A stretch of 64,000 nucleotides of DNA from NCBI GenBank assembly GCA_002632355.1, contig NSJJ01000002.1, positions 124,001-188,000 on the forward strand, read 5' to 3'. The position numbers and the translations under genes are program-made. Shown here one piece after another: positions 55,669 through 64,000 of the stretch. The DNA is from Sulfuricella denitrificans. GTDB lineage: Bacteria > Pseudomonadota > Gammaproteobacteria > Burkholderiales > Sulfuricellaceae. A model generated the notes under the pieces. It did not search any database and had not been told where the DNA came from. It was given only the letters and a program-made list of their open reading frames with translations. Positions within the stretch are counted from its first letter, which is position 1, and each line of letters begins with the position of its first letter.

Positions 55669-56641
55669 AACCGTAAAACATGAGGTATTCGGGCACGCGG
55701 AAATACCAGCCGGCAATCCCCGCGCCACCCAGCAACAGGGCCAGGACGAGAATCATGCTCACGCTGCGGGCCGCCGAATAACCGGCGCGCAGCAACAGGT
55801 GGTGCAAGTGGCCACGATCGGCTGCAAAGGGGTTACGCCCGCGCAGCATCCTGCGAATCATGATGCTGACGGTATCCAGCAGGGGCAATGCAAGGATCCA
55901 GACCGCGATGATCGGTGGCATGAGCTGGTTTTTACCCTGGCTCAGGTCCACCGCAAACCAGGCCAGACAGAAACCCAGCATCATGCTGCCCGCATCCCCC
56001 AGGAAAATGCTCGCTTCCTTGCGCCAGGGGTGAGGAAAATTGAACACCAGAAATCCGGCCACACTTCCAGCCAGAATCAGCAACAAAGGAAACTGCAGCG
56101 CCATTCCTCCGAGTTGCGCCACCAGGGCAAACAGCATCAGGGAGAGCAATGTCAGCCCGCCTGCCAGGCCATCGATGCCATCGGTCATATTCAGTGCATT
56201 GATCACGCCGATGACACCGAATGCGGTAAACGGGATCGCCCAGTCATGCAGGACGATCGTTCCAGTACCGAGTAGATTGCCCAGTTCGGGAATATACAAC
56301 CCGCCCCATGAAGTCATGAATACCGTGGCAAGCATCTGGGCGATGAAACGGCTGCTCGCGGACAGATCATGCCGATCGTCCGTGACCCCGACCACCAGCA
56401 GCAGAAACGCTGCAGAAATAAAGGCAAAATGGCCGGATTCCAGTTTTCCCAGGGCTGATGCCACCAGGATGAAGGCGCTGTAGATGGCCACGCCACCCAC
56501 TACGGGAATCGCTGCATGGTGCAGTTTCCGGCCACCGGGATAATCCACCAGCCCGATACGCGCCGCCGGCTGCCGTAAAAGCTGGACCAGCCCGAGGGTG
56601 GCGAAAAATGCGATTGCGTAAACGAGCGTTTGTTCTAGCAC
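55604..56641 (-). CDS. WecA/MraY-family polyprenyl-phosphate sugar-1-phosphate transferase
   Basis: 345 residues from a GTG start at 56641, overlapping the upstream glycosyltransferase by 7 bp. About 11 membrane helices. Cytoplasmic loops carry the family motifs: GVTDDRHDLSASSRF, NALNMTDGIDGLAGG, FLGDAGSMMLGF and the basic DRGHLHHLLL motif that separates WecA-like from MraY enzymes. It would load GlcNAc-1-P or a related sugar onto undecaprenyl phosphate, starting O-antigen or exopolysaccharide synthesis. The exact sugar is not readable. It is the last gene of the minus-strand cluster. Confidence 0.93.
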   Translation of the reverse strand: MLEQTLVYAIAFFATLGLVQLLRQPAARIGLVDYPGGRKLHHAAIPVVGGVAIYSAFILVASALGKLESGHFAFISAAFLLLVVGVTDDRHDLSASSRFIAQMLATVFMTSWGGLYIPELGNLLGTGTIVLHDWAIPFTAFGVIGVINALNMTDGIDGLAGGLTLLSLMLFALVAQLGGMALQFPLLLILAGSVAGFLVFNFPHPWRKEASIFLGDAGSMMLGFCLAWFAVDLSQGKNQLMPPIIAVWILALPLLDTVSIMIRRMLRGRNPFAADRGHLHHLLLRAGYSAARSVSMILVLALLLGGAGIAGWYFRVPEYLMFYGFIGVFVVYYYLLDAAWRKLPV

Positions 56642-57759
56642 TTTAGCGCGACCTGGTAAACCTGAAGTGTTTTTTCGATGATGGGAAGCACGGAAAACGT
56701 TTCACAGGCAATCTCCCTGGATTTCGCTCCCATTGCGGCACGCAGTCTATCATTATCCAGCAGCGTCAGAACAGCTTCGGCAAGGCGCTCCCTGTCCCTT
56801 GCCGGCACCAGCAGGCCATTCACGCCATCCCTGACAACTTCCCGGCTGCCGGGCATATCGTATGCCACCAGCGCCAGGCCACTTGCGGCAGCCTCGATCA
56901 GGCTCCTGGGCACGCCCTCGCCGTAACAACTCGGCAGCACGAACAAATCCGCCTGCTGCAGCAGCTCCTTCATGTCATCGCGATGCCCCAGAAAAACAAC
57001 ATGTCCTTCCTGTCTCCAGTGCTCAAGAGTCTCCTGCGGGATGACATCCGGGCTTCCCTCATCGGGCGCTCCCGCAAGCAGAAACACCGCTTGCGGAAAG
57101 CGGCTGTGCACCTGTCGCGCCGCCGCCACGAAATCGCCAACGCCTTTCGACCACAACAGCCGAGAAGCCATCAGTACCTGCGCAGTGCTGCCTCGCAAGC
57201 CTTGCGCCGCGGGGGAAAAACGCGACACATCCACCCCGGAGCCAAAAATCACGTGACTGTCTGCAGGGCTGACCAGCCCGCCATCGATGAAAACGGCCCT
57301 GTCATCCCGGTTCTGGAAAATCGTCTGCGTCCTGCGCAGGGCGAGGCGATAGAACAGGCTTAACCAGGGGCGCAACAGCCTGGCCTTGATGTCTCCGCCG
57401 CTGAACACATGGCCCAGGCCCGTCACGGCATTGACCACCGCACCCACGCCAGCCAGCCGGGCAGCAATCGAACCATACAATACGCATTTAACGGTAAAGT
57501 GGTGCACCAGATCCGGCTGCTCACTGCGATACAGACGCGCCAGACGTCCGATTGCCGCCAGTTCGGAAAAAGGATTCATGCCGCTGCGCGACAGCCCGAA
57601 CTCGACCCAGCGAAAGCCCGCCTGATGCAGTTCCGCGACATATTTTCCGGCGGGCGAGAGCAGCAGCACTTCGTGCCCCTCGGACTGCAAGGCCTGTGCA
57701 AGAGGCAGACGGAAATTGAAGAGATACCAGTCGGTATTGGCAAACAGCAGGATTTTCAT
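56635..57759 (-). CDS. Glycosyltransferase family 4 (GT-B)
   Basis: 374 residues from ATG at 57759, which overlaps the asnB-like stop (ATGA); a longer reading start is rejected because MKILLFANTDWYLFNFRLPLA is the GT4 N-terminus. It has the GT-B layout, with the donor-binding motif SCYGEGVPRSLIEAAASGLALVAYDMPGSREVV in the C-terminal half. The PDLVHHFTVKCVLYGSIAAR segment is common in transferases acting next to WecA-type initiators (UndPP-linked HexNAc acceptors). Donor and acceptor are unknown. Confidence 0.93.
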   Translation of the reverse strand: MKILLFANTDWYLFNFRLPLAQALQSEGHEVLLLSPAGKYVAELHQAGFRWVEFGLSRSGMNPFSELAAIGRLARLYRSEQPDLVHHFTVKCVLYGSIAARLAGVGAVVNAVTGLGHVFSGGDIKARLLRPWLSLFYRLALRRTQTIFQNRDDRAVFIDGGLVSPADSHVIFGSGVDVSRFSPAAQGLRGSTAQVLMASRLLWSKGVGDFVAAARQVHSRFPQAVFLLAGAPDEGSPDVIPQETLEHWRQEGHVVFLGHRDDMKELLQQADLFVLPSCYGEGVPRSLIEAAASGLALVAYDMPGSREVVRDGVNGLLVPARDRERLAEAVLTLLDNDRLRAAMGAKSREIACETFSVLPIIEKTLQVYQVALKC

Positions 57760-59693
57760 CGCCCGCCCCATTTCTCCAGCCATGCCTGGAACATCAGCAC
57801 GGGCCATAAAGCATGCTGCCAGTCGTGCCGTCCGCTCAGATGCTCAAGCCATTTTTGCCGCACCGGGCCGGGGAGGAAAAAACCTTCGTCCTTCAGCCGC
57901 TGCGCGTCGAGCAGCGATTCCGCCCACGCCTGCAAGGGGCCGCGCAACCAGCTATCAAGCGGCACGGCCAGACTCATCTTGGGCCGTTCGACCAGACCTT
58001 CCGGCACATGACGATAGAGCACCTGACGCAAGAGCCACTTGTTGCGCCCATGGCGGATTTTCATGGACAAGGGCAAAGTCCAGGCAAAACCGGCGACCCC
58101 ATGATCCAGAAAAGGCGCTCTCGACTCCAGCCCGGAAGACATGGTGGCGCGGTCCACCTTGGTCATGACGTCATCTGGCAGATAGGTCATGCCATCCATG
58201 TACATCATGCGTTCCACCATCCAGGGCGGCAACCCATCGACCGGCATCGGCAAGCAAGCGTCGCCCGCCCCGATCACGACCTGCGAAGCATCATCCCAGT
58301 GCGAAATCAGCTTGAGGTAGATCTGCTCCTCGCTGGCAGCCGGAAGAATCCGGGCCAGCTTCTGCATCCTGGCACTGCTCATGAAATACCTTTGATGCGG
58401 GGATAACGCCTTTCCCAGGCTATCCCACGCCCGGCCCGGAACAGCTTGAAGCAGCGCGCCAGCAGGGGATTTCAGAACGGCGGGGAGGTGTCTGGCAAAA
58501 GCCCAGATACGCTCGCCCCACAAATAACGATCATAGCCGCCGAAAAGTTCGTCGCCACCGTCGCCCGACAGCGCCACCCTGACCTGCTGTTGCGCCATCT
58601 GCGCCAGCAGGCAGGCGGGTATCTGGGCCGGGTCGGCAAAGGGCTCGTCATAAATTTCCGGCAAGCCGGGAATGACGGCCTGCACCTGTTGCGGGGAAAG
58701 ATAAAGCTCGCTGTGATCGGTGCCCAGGAATTGGGCGACCTTGCGTGCATGCTCCGCCTCGTCATACTGGCTTTCGCTAAATCCGATGGTAAAGGTCTTG
58801 ACCGGCATAGCGCTTTCCGCCTGCATCAGGGCCGTTACCAGGGAAGAGTCGACCCCGCCCGAGAGGAATGCCCCCAGGGGAACGTCGGCGTTCATCTGCT
58901 GCCGCACGGTGTCGCGCAGCAGGCGTTCAAGCTGATCCGCAGCGGCTGCATCATCCCCCGCGAAGGGAAAGTTTGCGCCTGCCTGAACGGCCTGCTTCAA
59001 GGTCCAGTATGGGCGCGGTGAGGATTTGACTTCCCCGCGAACCTCCAGCAGGGTGCCGGGCTGGAGCTTGTGTATCCCCCTGAAAATCGAATGGGGGCTT
59101 GCGATGTAACCGTAGTTCAGCAAACGCGCCACGCTGTCGCGATCGATCGCGCCGTGCCATGCGGGATGCGCACGCAGCGCCTTCAGTTCCGAGCCGAATA
59201 TGAAAGCGCTGCCGAGCCAGCCGTAATACACCGGCTTCTCACCCATGCGGTCGCGTGCCAGGGACAGGGAACGCTTCTCCCTGTCCCACAGGGCGAAAGC
59301 GAACATGCCGGAAAAGCGCTCCAGCGCTGCTTCCACACCCCAGCAACTGATCGCGGCCAGCATCACCTCGGTATCCGAATGGCCGCGCCACACCGGGACT
59401 TGCCCCTCAAGCTCGAGTTCCTTGCGCAATGTCGAGAAATTGTAGATTTCACCATTGCACACCAGAACATAGCGGCCGCAGGCGGAATGCATGGGCTGAG
59501 CCCCCGCCCCGCTGAGATCGATAATCGACAGGCGCCGGTGGCCCAGCGCGATGCCGCAATCGGCATCACTCCAGACCCCCTCGCCATCGGGCCCCCGATG
59601 CGCCAGCAATGTTGCCATCGAGCGCACAGTGCGTTCCAGTTCGTCCCTGTGGGAACGGGCATGGAATTCAAGCAGACCGGCAATACCGCACAT
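57756..59693 (-). CDS. Asparagine synthase (glutamine-hydrolysing)-like amidotransferase of a polysaccharide cluster
   Basis: 645 residues. The class II glutaminase half begins MCGIAGL (Cys2 nucleophile) with CNGEIYN at 79-85. The synthetase half has the ATP-pyrophosphatase loop SGGVDSS at 278-284 and SGDGGDELFGGYDRY. It is an AsnB homologue. Copies inside glycosyltransferase clusters often amidate a uronic acid in the polymer rather than make free asparagine, which would fit the UDP-glucuronate made by ugd elsewhere in the window (inference). Its start lies 6 bp after the stop of the preceding glycosyltransferase. Confidence 0.93.
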   Translation of the reverse strand: MCGIAGLLEFHARSHRDELERTVRSMATLLAHRGPDGEGVWSDADCGIALGHRRLSIIDLSGAGAQPMHSACGRYVLVCNGEIYNFSTLRKELELEGQVPVWRGHSDTEVMLAAISCWGVEAALERFSGMFAFALWDREKRSLSLARDRMGEKPVYYGWLGSAFIFGSELKALRAHPAWHGAIDRDSVARLLNYGYIASPHSIFRGIHKLQPGTLLEVRGEVKSSPRPYWTLKQAVQAGANFPFAGDDAAAADQLERLLRDTVRQQMNADVPLGAFLSGGVDSSLVTALMQAESAMPVKTFTIGFSESQYDEAEHARKVAQFLGTDHSELYLSPQQVQAVIPGLPEIYDEPFADPAQIPACLLAQMAQQQVRVALSGDGGDELFGGYDRYLWGERIWAFARHLPAVLKSPAGALLQAVPGRAWDSLGKALSPHQRYFMSSARMQKLARILPAASEEQIYLKLISHWDDASQVVIGAGDACLPMPVDGLPPWMVERMMYMDGMTYLPDDVMTKVDRATMSSGLESRAPFLDHGVAGFAWTLPLSMKIRHGRNKWLLRQVLYRHVPEGLVERPKMSLAVPLDSWLRGPLQAWAESLLDAQRLKDEGFFLPGPVRQKWLEHLSGRHDWQHALWPVLMFQAWLEKWGGR

Positions 59694-59699
59694 CGCGCC

Positions 59700-60848
59700 T
59701 CATCTCCCGTCTGCCGCCGTGCTGTCTGGCGCATTTTCAGTAAACAGCGCTTCGTAGCGCGCCGCCATGGATGTCAAGGAATAGTCTGCAATGATTTTTT
59801 CCCGTCCCAGCAACCCCATGGCCTGACGCGCCTCATCAGGCATGGCCAGTATTTCCAGCCAGGCGGCCGCCATGGCATCAGGCTGCCCGGGCGGAACCGC
59901 CATGCCTGCCCCGGCAACCAGGATGGGGAGCTCATCGACATCCGTCACCGTGCAGGGCACGCCGCAGGCCATGGCCTCGCCGATGGCGAGGGAGAATGCT
60001 TCGCTGCGGGAAGCGCTTACCGCGATATCCAGCGCGGCCGTCAGGCGGGGCATGTCGCGGCGCTCGCCGAGGATGTGCACGCATTCCTTCAGGCCCCTCT
60101 TCCCGATCAGGCAGGCCAACCCGGGGTCGTCCACGCCCTGGCCGGCCAGAAGAAAATGCAGGTCCGGCCTGGACTCGTGGGCGATGCGAGCCGCATCGAG
60201 GAAGGTGGCATGGTCCTTGATCGGGTTATAGCGTGCGAACAGCCCCACTACCGGCGCTGCGGCGGGAATGCCCAGGTTTGCGCGCAAAGCCTGTCGCGCT
60301 TCTGCGTCCGGTTGAAAAAGCGCGGTATCGATGCCGTTGGGAATCAGCAGCCATTTCCGGGGGTGATATCCGATTTTTTCATGTTCAATGCGTGAAGCCT
60401 TCGACACGGTGACCACGAAATCCGGAAGTGGCGACAGCTTTGCCAGCAAACGCGCCAGCAAGCGAGTTGAAAAACGCAGTTCAGCGGCCATGGGTCTGGA
60501 GCAATGCAGGTTCCATCCGATACGTGGGACACCGGCAATCCTGCTCGCCACAAGTCCGGCCAGGTCAGCGTGGTAAAGCCATGTCAAAAGGATTTGCGGC
60601 TTTTCCTTGCGCAACAGCCCGACCAGGCGCCGCATGCCAGACACGACTGAAATCAGGTCCCTCCGCATCCCCAGAGCAAGGACACGGGTACCGCCGCGGG
60701 AAATCTCCGCACCGATCGGCCCGCTTTCCGTCAGGGAGATCACCAGCGGATCGAATTTGCTCCGGTCCAGCCGGGAAAGCAGACTGGCAAGCACCAGTTC
60801 GGCTCCGCCCACCTGCAGCCCGGTAATGACGAAAGCCAGCCTGATCAT
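59700..60848 (-). CDS. Glycosyltransferase family 4 (GT-B)
   Basis: 382 residues. The N-terminal ITGLQVGGAELVLASLLSRL glycine motif and IPNGIDTALFQP, GLFARYNPIKDHATFL and SASRSEAFSLAIGEAMACGVPCTVTDVDELP define a retaining GT4 enzyme of the TuaC/PelF-like kind. It overlaps the Wzy-like gene by 4 bp (ATGA). Substrates are unknown. Confidence 0.94.
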   Translation of the reverse strand: MIRLAFVITGLQVGGAELVLASLLSRLDRSKFDPLVISLTESGPIGAEISRGGTRVLALGMRRDLISVVSGMRRLVGLLRKEKPQILLTWLYHADLAGLVASRIAGVPRIGWNLHCSRPMAAELRFSTRLLARLLAKLSPLPDFVVTVSKASRIEHEKIGYHPRKWLLIPNGIDTALFQPDAEARQALRANLGIPAAAPVVGLFARYNPIKDHATFLDAARIAHESRPDLHFLLAGQGVDDPGLACLIGKRGLKECVHILGERRDMPRLTAALDIAVSASRSEAFSLAIGEAMACGVPCTVTDVDELPILVAGAGMAVPPGQPDAMAAAWLEILAMPDEARQAMGLLGREKIIADYSLTSMAARYEALFTENAPDSTAADGR

Positions 60849-62104
60849 GAAGCGCTATCCGGTGCGGGCGGGATAGTTTGCCGCGCACGCAACCGCCCGG
60901 CTTCCGATACCGTGAAGAACAGAATAAGCAGCAGCCATGGGAAGGGGTCGTAGAAACGCGAAACGGTGGCGAGATGAAGGATGCCGGCACTGAAGCCAGC
61001 AGCAAAAACGTAACGTCCCCGGAACGGCGTCCGGACGATCCTCCCCAGCGAGACGAGAAGGAACAATAGCGCTGGCAACAGGGAGATCAGACCGCTTTCC
61101 AGGGTCATAAACAGGTACCAGTTCACAGAGCCCTCGCTGCCGCTCAGTGCTGCCGATGCGCCGGGGCCCTGCCCCAGCAGGGGGCGTTTTTCAATCAGGG
61201 CCAGGTCGCGTTTCCACTTTTCAGGCCGGCCGTCGGCATCGGTATCATGAAGCAGGATTTTGTAGACCAGGGGAGTGGCATAATCCTCCAGCCCATCCGA
61301 AGCGGAATGGAGCGCCATTGCCATGCCCGCCGCCAGTACCCCGGCGGCGATCACACGTCCGGGCCAGCGCCGGAGCAGGCGCAGAGACAGGATTTCTTTT
61401 CCGTGCAGCAGCAGAGCGGCAAGCACCAGGCCGAACGGCAACGCGACCATGGCGGCAGCCGACAAGGTCAGCAGCCAGGCCACAGCGAAAAGCGTGCTGC
61501 CCGCCCGGCGCAGAAGACGGCGATCCTTTGTCCAGGCGCGGAAGTGCCACAGCCCGACAAGACCCAGCGTGTCGAAATAAAAACCGAGGTTGGTCGGTTC
61601 GGTACTGAAGCCGTAAGCGCGCGGAATGATACCGAGGTAAGCGGCATCCGCTGCCACGGAGCGCAAGGTGAATTGCTGAACGTCGAAACCCAGAAAGGCC
61701 TTCGGAATGAATTCGACAAACACGACAAAAAACGCTGTCAGCATGACTGCGGCGGCGTTCACGCCAAGCGCGGTTTCCGGAGGAACCAGGGAGACGAACA
61801 CCTGTTTCATCAGCAGGTAGAGCAAGAAAAATGTCGCGAAGTACGCCAGCAGATAGTTGAGCGTCTTGTCGTTGGGATGGACAAGGGCAGCGAACGTCAC
61901 GGCACAAACCAGCAGCAGGAGGAGAAAATCCTCCATGCGCAGGGCCCCGAACGTCAATCGTCCGCCCTTCAGGGGAAGAAAGAGCGCAAGGGCAAGAAAG
62001 CCAAACAGGTTGGGGAGAGGCATCCAGGGTCCGAGCGCAAAAGCTTCGGTCCAGCTTGCGAAAAAGAGATAACTGCAGGCAAGGAAACGCACGATCGCCG
62101 TCAT
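60845..62104 (-). CDS. O-antigen ligase/polymerase-like membrane protein (Wzy_C type)
   Basis: 419 residues from ATG at 62104, overlapping the preceding stop by 4 bp; a longer start 12 codons upstream is rejected for that reason. About ten or more membrane helices with a large loop around residues 275-335 (KILLHDTDADGRPEKWKRDLALIEKRPLLGQGPGASAAL). The RxxL...GxGxG pattern in that loop is typical of Wzy_C/WaaL O-antigen ligases and polymerases. Whether it polymerises or ligates cannot be settled from sequence. Confidence 0.85.
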   Translation of the reverse strand: MTAIVRFLACSYLFFASWTEAFALGPWMPLPNLFGFLALALFLPLKGGRLTFGALRMEDFLLLLLVCAVTFAALVHPNDKTLNYLLAYFATFFLLYLLMKQVFVSLVPPETALGVNAAAVMLTAFFVVFVEFIPKAFLGFDVQQFTLRSVAADAAYLGIIPRAYGFSTEPTNLGFYFDTLGLVGLWHFRAWTKDRRLLRRAGSTLFAVAWLLTLSAAAMVALPFGLVLAALLLHGKEILSLRLLRRWPGRVIAAGVLAAGMAMALHSASDGLEDYATPLVYKILLHDTDADGRPEKWKRDLALIEKRPLLGQGPGASAALSGSEGSVNWYLFMTLESGLISLLPALLFLLVSLGRIVRTPFRGRYVFAAGFSAGILHLATVSRFYDPFPWLLLILFFTVSEAGRLRARQTIPPAPDSAS

Positions 62105-62973
62105 GGCTGACGCTTCTCCCTGCGCGACATACGCCTGCAAACTGCCCGGCCCAGAATCGAACCCATGTACACAGGATATTGAAAAGCGTACAGCAATGCA
62201 TGGATTCGCCCATGGTAACGGGCAAAGAAGCGGGTCATGGCAGCAAAGCTCAGCCAGGAACGCCGCAGCCTCAGGCCCACACTGCCCTTGCTGCTACCGC
62301 CATCGAAATGCGTCACGACACAATGAGGAATATAACAAATGCGATAGCCATGCGCCGTCACCCTCATGCAAAGATCGATATCCTCCGCATACATGAAATA
62401 GTGTTCCGGCCAGCCGCCGACACTCCGCAACACATCGGCCCGGATCATGACCGCGGCCCCGCTCACGCACTCGACCTCTTGCTGGAGAGAATAATCCTGC
62501 AGCACCCCTGTCTGTCCGGTGCCCCATCCGCAAAAATCGATATTCCTGAAAAATTCGCTTTGCGGCGTGGGCATGCGCCGTGCCGAAGAGGTCTGGGTTG
62601 CCCCGCCCGGCAAGACCAGCCTGGGCCCGGCCATATGCACCCCTGCGGCCTCCATGGCATCCGCGAGATCATTGATGGTCACAGCGGAAGCAAGCGCATC
62701 GCTGTTGAGAAAGAACAAATAATGCCCCCTGGCTTCCCTGGCCCCCTGATTGCACGCCCGGGCAAAGCCGGTATTGTCCGGGTTGGCCACGAGCCTTGCC
62801 TGGGGAAAGTCCGCCCGGCACATCTCGACGCTGCCATCGCCGGAGCCGTTGTCAACCACGATAAGGTCGAATTCGTCCGGGCCGATCATGGCAAGGCACT
62901 GGCGCAGCAGCGACGCAGTGTTCCAGTTGACGATAATGATGCTGATGCGGGGAGGCTCCATGAAATCACTCAT
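62101..62973 (-). CDS. Glycosyltransferase family 2 (rhamnosyltransferase-like)
   Basis: 290 residues from ATG at 62973, overlapping the next gene's stop by 4 bp; an open extension upstream lies within that gene and is rejected. GT-A motifs are ISIIIVNWNTASLLRQCL, VVDNGSGDGSV, NTGFARACNQGAREARG, FLNSDA (DxD equivalent) and YFMYAEDIDLCMRV. These are the features of WbbL-type rhamnosyltransferases. The donor sugar is not determined. Confidence 0.93.
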   Translation of the reverse strand: MSDFMEPPRISIIIVNWNTASLLRQCLAMIGPDEFDLIVVDNGSGDGSVEMCRADFPQARLVANPDNTGFARACNQGAREARGHYLFFLNSDALASAVTINDLADAMEAAGVHMAGPRLVLPGGATQTSSARRMPTPQSEFFRNIDFCGWGTGQTGVLQDYSLQQEVECVSGAAVMIRADVLRSVGGWPEHYFMYAEDIDLCMRVTAHGYRICYIPHCVVTHFDGGSSKGSVGLRLRRSWLSFAAMTRFFARYHGRIHALLYAFQYPVYMGSILGRAVCRRMSRREKRQP

Positions 62974-64000
62974 GCCGCAAAATACTCCAGCATGCGCTGA
63001 GCCACCTTGTCCCATGCGAGCTGCTGCACATCGCACAGGGCCTGGCGTTTCTTCTTGCGGACCAGTTCTGGGTTGGTCATCATTTCGCCTATCGCGGCGG
63101 CCAGCGCCCCGGCATTTCTTTCCGGCACCAGCCATGAGTTTTCTTCCGTGGCGGGAAAATAACCCGTATTCACCACGGCCACCGAGCAGGCCATGGCCTC
63201 GATCACCGGGTAATGCGGCGCACCGCGCTGGCCGATCCCCGGCGCCGCGAGCATATCCAGGCCGCGATAGAAGCGGGCCAGTTCGGCGTCATTGAGAGGC
63301 ACTTCAATCCTTACCGCGGGATGGGCGTGATATTTCTCCGGCAAGGCACCGAATGCGGCAATGCGCAACTCGACCGCCCGGCCTTGCGCCAGCAGCAACT
63401 CAAAAGCCTCCAGAACATACCGGGTGCCCTTTTCCTCTTCGTCCCGCCCGATACAGCCGAGCCTGAACACCTCGCCTTCCAGGGGTTCTGGCTCGGGATA
63501 GAAAACCTCCATATCCACCCCCGGCGGCACGAACTTGTCCGCAACCAGCTTCTGGTAATCGAAATAGGCCGGCGCGTTGACGATCCGTTTCAGGGGCAGC
63601 CGGTAACTCCATTCCGCCGTCAGTTTCGCCATCTTCCCCCTGAGGCCGGGATTGTTCTGGCAGTATTCCGGCTCATAGGCCTGCACGTAATAGAACTTTT
63701 TCGCCCGGCTGCGGCAAAAGGCGACGGGCCATGCCGTGCGGTTGTGATTGGCCAGCAGGATATCGCAGTCCGCCGCATGGCGATTCAAACCCCGCAGCAG
63801 TCCCTGCAGGTTCACGACGCTTGCCCAGCCGCCGTGCCTTTTTCCTTCCTCGTTGCTGGCCACCCTGCGTCCCCGATCATCAAGCCAGACGATCCCGGCC
63901 AGCGTAGGGTAATACGGGACGGCACTTCCGTAATGCGCGCAAAAAATCACCTCATGGCCCATGCGCGTCCAGCTCGAAGCCAGCTGGGACAGCACACGCG
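62970..64000 (-). CDS. Glycosyltransferase family 4 (partial, N-terminus beyond window)
   Basis: The C-terminal 343 residues or so are present and the frame is still open at the right edge; a GTG at 63995 is probably internal, since TRVLSQLASSWTRMGHEV reads as the end of a GT-B first helix. IGRDEEEKGTRYVLEAFELL and RGAPHYPVIEAMACSVAVVNTGYFPATEENSWLVPE are GT4 C-terminal donor-site motifs. It is the most upstream visible gene of the minus-strand cluster. Confidence 0.92.
   Translation of the reverse strand, partial: RVLSQLASSWTRMGHEVIFCAHYGSAVPYYPTLAGIVWLDDRGRRVASNEEGKRHGGWASVVNLQGLLRGLNRHAADCDILLANHNRTAWPVAFCRSRAKKFYYVQAYEPEYCQNNPGLRGKMAKLTAEWSYRLPLKRIVNAPAYFDYQKLVADKFVPPGVDMEVFYPEPEPLEGEVFRLGCIGRDEEEKGTRYVLEAFELLLAQGRAVELRIAAFGALPEKYHAHPAVRIEVPLNDAELARFYRGLDMLAAPGIGQRGAPHYPVIEAMACSVAVVNTGYFPATEENSWLVPERNAGALAAAIGEMMTNPELVRKKKRQALCDVQQLAWDKVAQRMLEYFAA

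Noticed and set aside
59070-60395. A 441-codon plus-strand frame across the amidotransferase and a glycosyltransferase
   Set aside because: Antisense to two clear enzymes whose ends meet neighbours in an orderly operon.

Overview
The window reads as a chromosomal segment of a betaproteobacterium, most likely of the Nitrosomonadales / sulfur- or iron-oxidising type (Sulfuricella, Gallionella and relatives). This rests on two things. One is the gyrA-serC-pheA-hisC-DAHP synthase-tyrA-aroA-cmk-rpsA-ihfB-lapA-lapB-pyrF run, a classic betaproteobacterial order. The other is a DsrC/TusE-family protein, paired FadL-type porins and heptose genes typical of an LPS-bearing Gram-negative. The genus is inference. 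No rRNA, tRNA, CRISPR, transposase or phage gene was recognised.

Layout. 1-1000: a Bax-inhibitor-1 family membrane protein (cut by the window edge), a STAS-like protein and a single-cysteine DsrC/TusE-like protein, all on the minus strand. 1134-5051: the RNA helicase hrpA. 5052-5437: an AT-rich gap holding three DnaA-box-like sites. 5438-9596: a minus-strand block of two FadL-family outer-membrane proteins flanking a periplasmic protein with two DUF302-like halves. 10103-24400: the long housekeeping run (gyrase A, serine and aromatic amino-acid synthesis, CMP kinase, ribosomal protein S1, IHF beta, LPS-assembly regulators LapA/LapB, OMP decarboxylase). It continues into sugar-nucleotide genes (ugd, hldE kinase domain, hldD), with a nitrate-sensor-type chemoreceptor inserted, and then comEA-like, GGDEF, cysM, murJ and cysS.

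35268-46143: an accessory and signalling stretch. It has an OlsB-type ornithine acyltransferase, YgiQ, a uracil-DNA glycosylase family protein, two more cyclic-di-GMP proteins, a PhoX phosphatase, an unknown small protein and an HPP/CBS membrane protein. Two genes here (olsB-like and phoX) each carry a good Pho box exactly 10 bp upstream of a -10 element. They can therefore be read as one phosphate-starvation response: lipid replacement plus organic-phosphate scavenging.

46204-52839: purB, then a CHASE2 adenylate cyclase converging on a FecR-YjbH pair. 52972-64000: an envelope-polysaccharide locus with an MBOAT/SGNH acylation pair and an opposite-strand chain of overlapping genes (WecA-like initiating transferase, four glycosyltransferases, an asparagine-synthase-like amidotransferase, a Wzy/WaaL-type membrane protein), cut by the right edge.

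The most interesting signals are the two Pho boxes, the FadL-DUF302-FadL locus with a terminator inside the fadL1 leader, the DnaA-box cluster, the FecR/YjbH/CHASE2-cyclase neighbourhood, and small palindromic elements, one of them inserted in frame in ygiQ.
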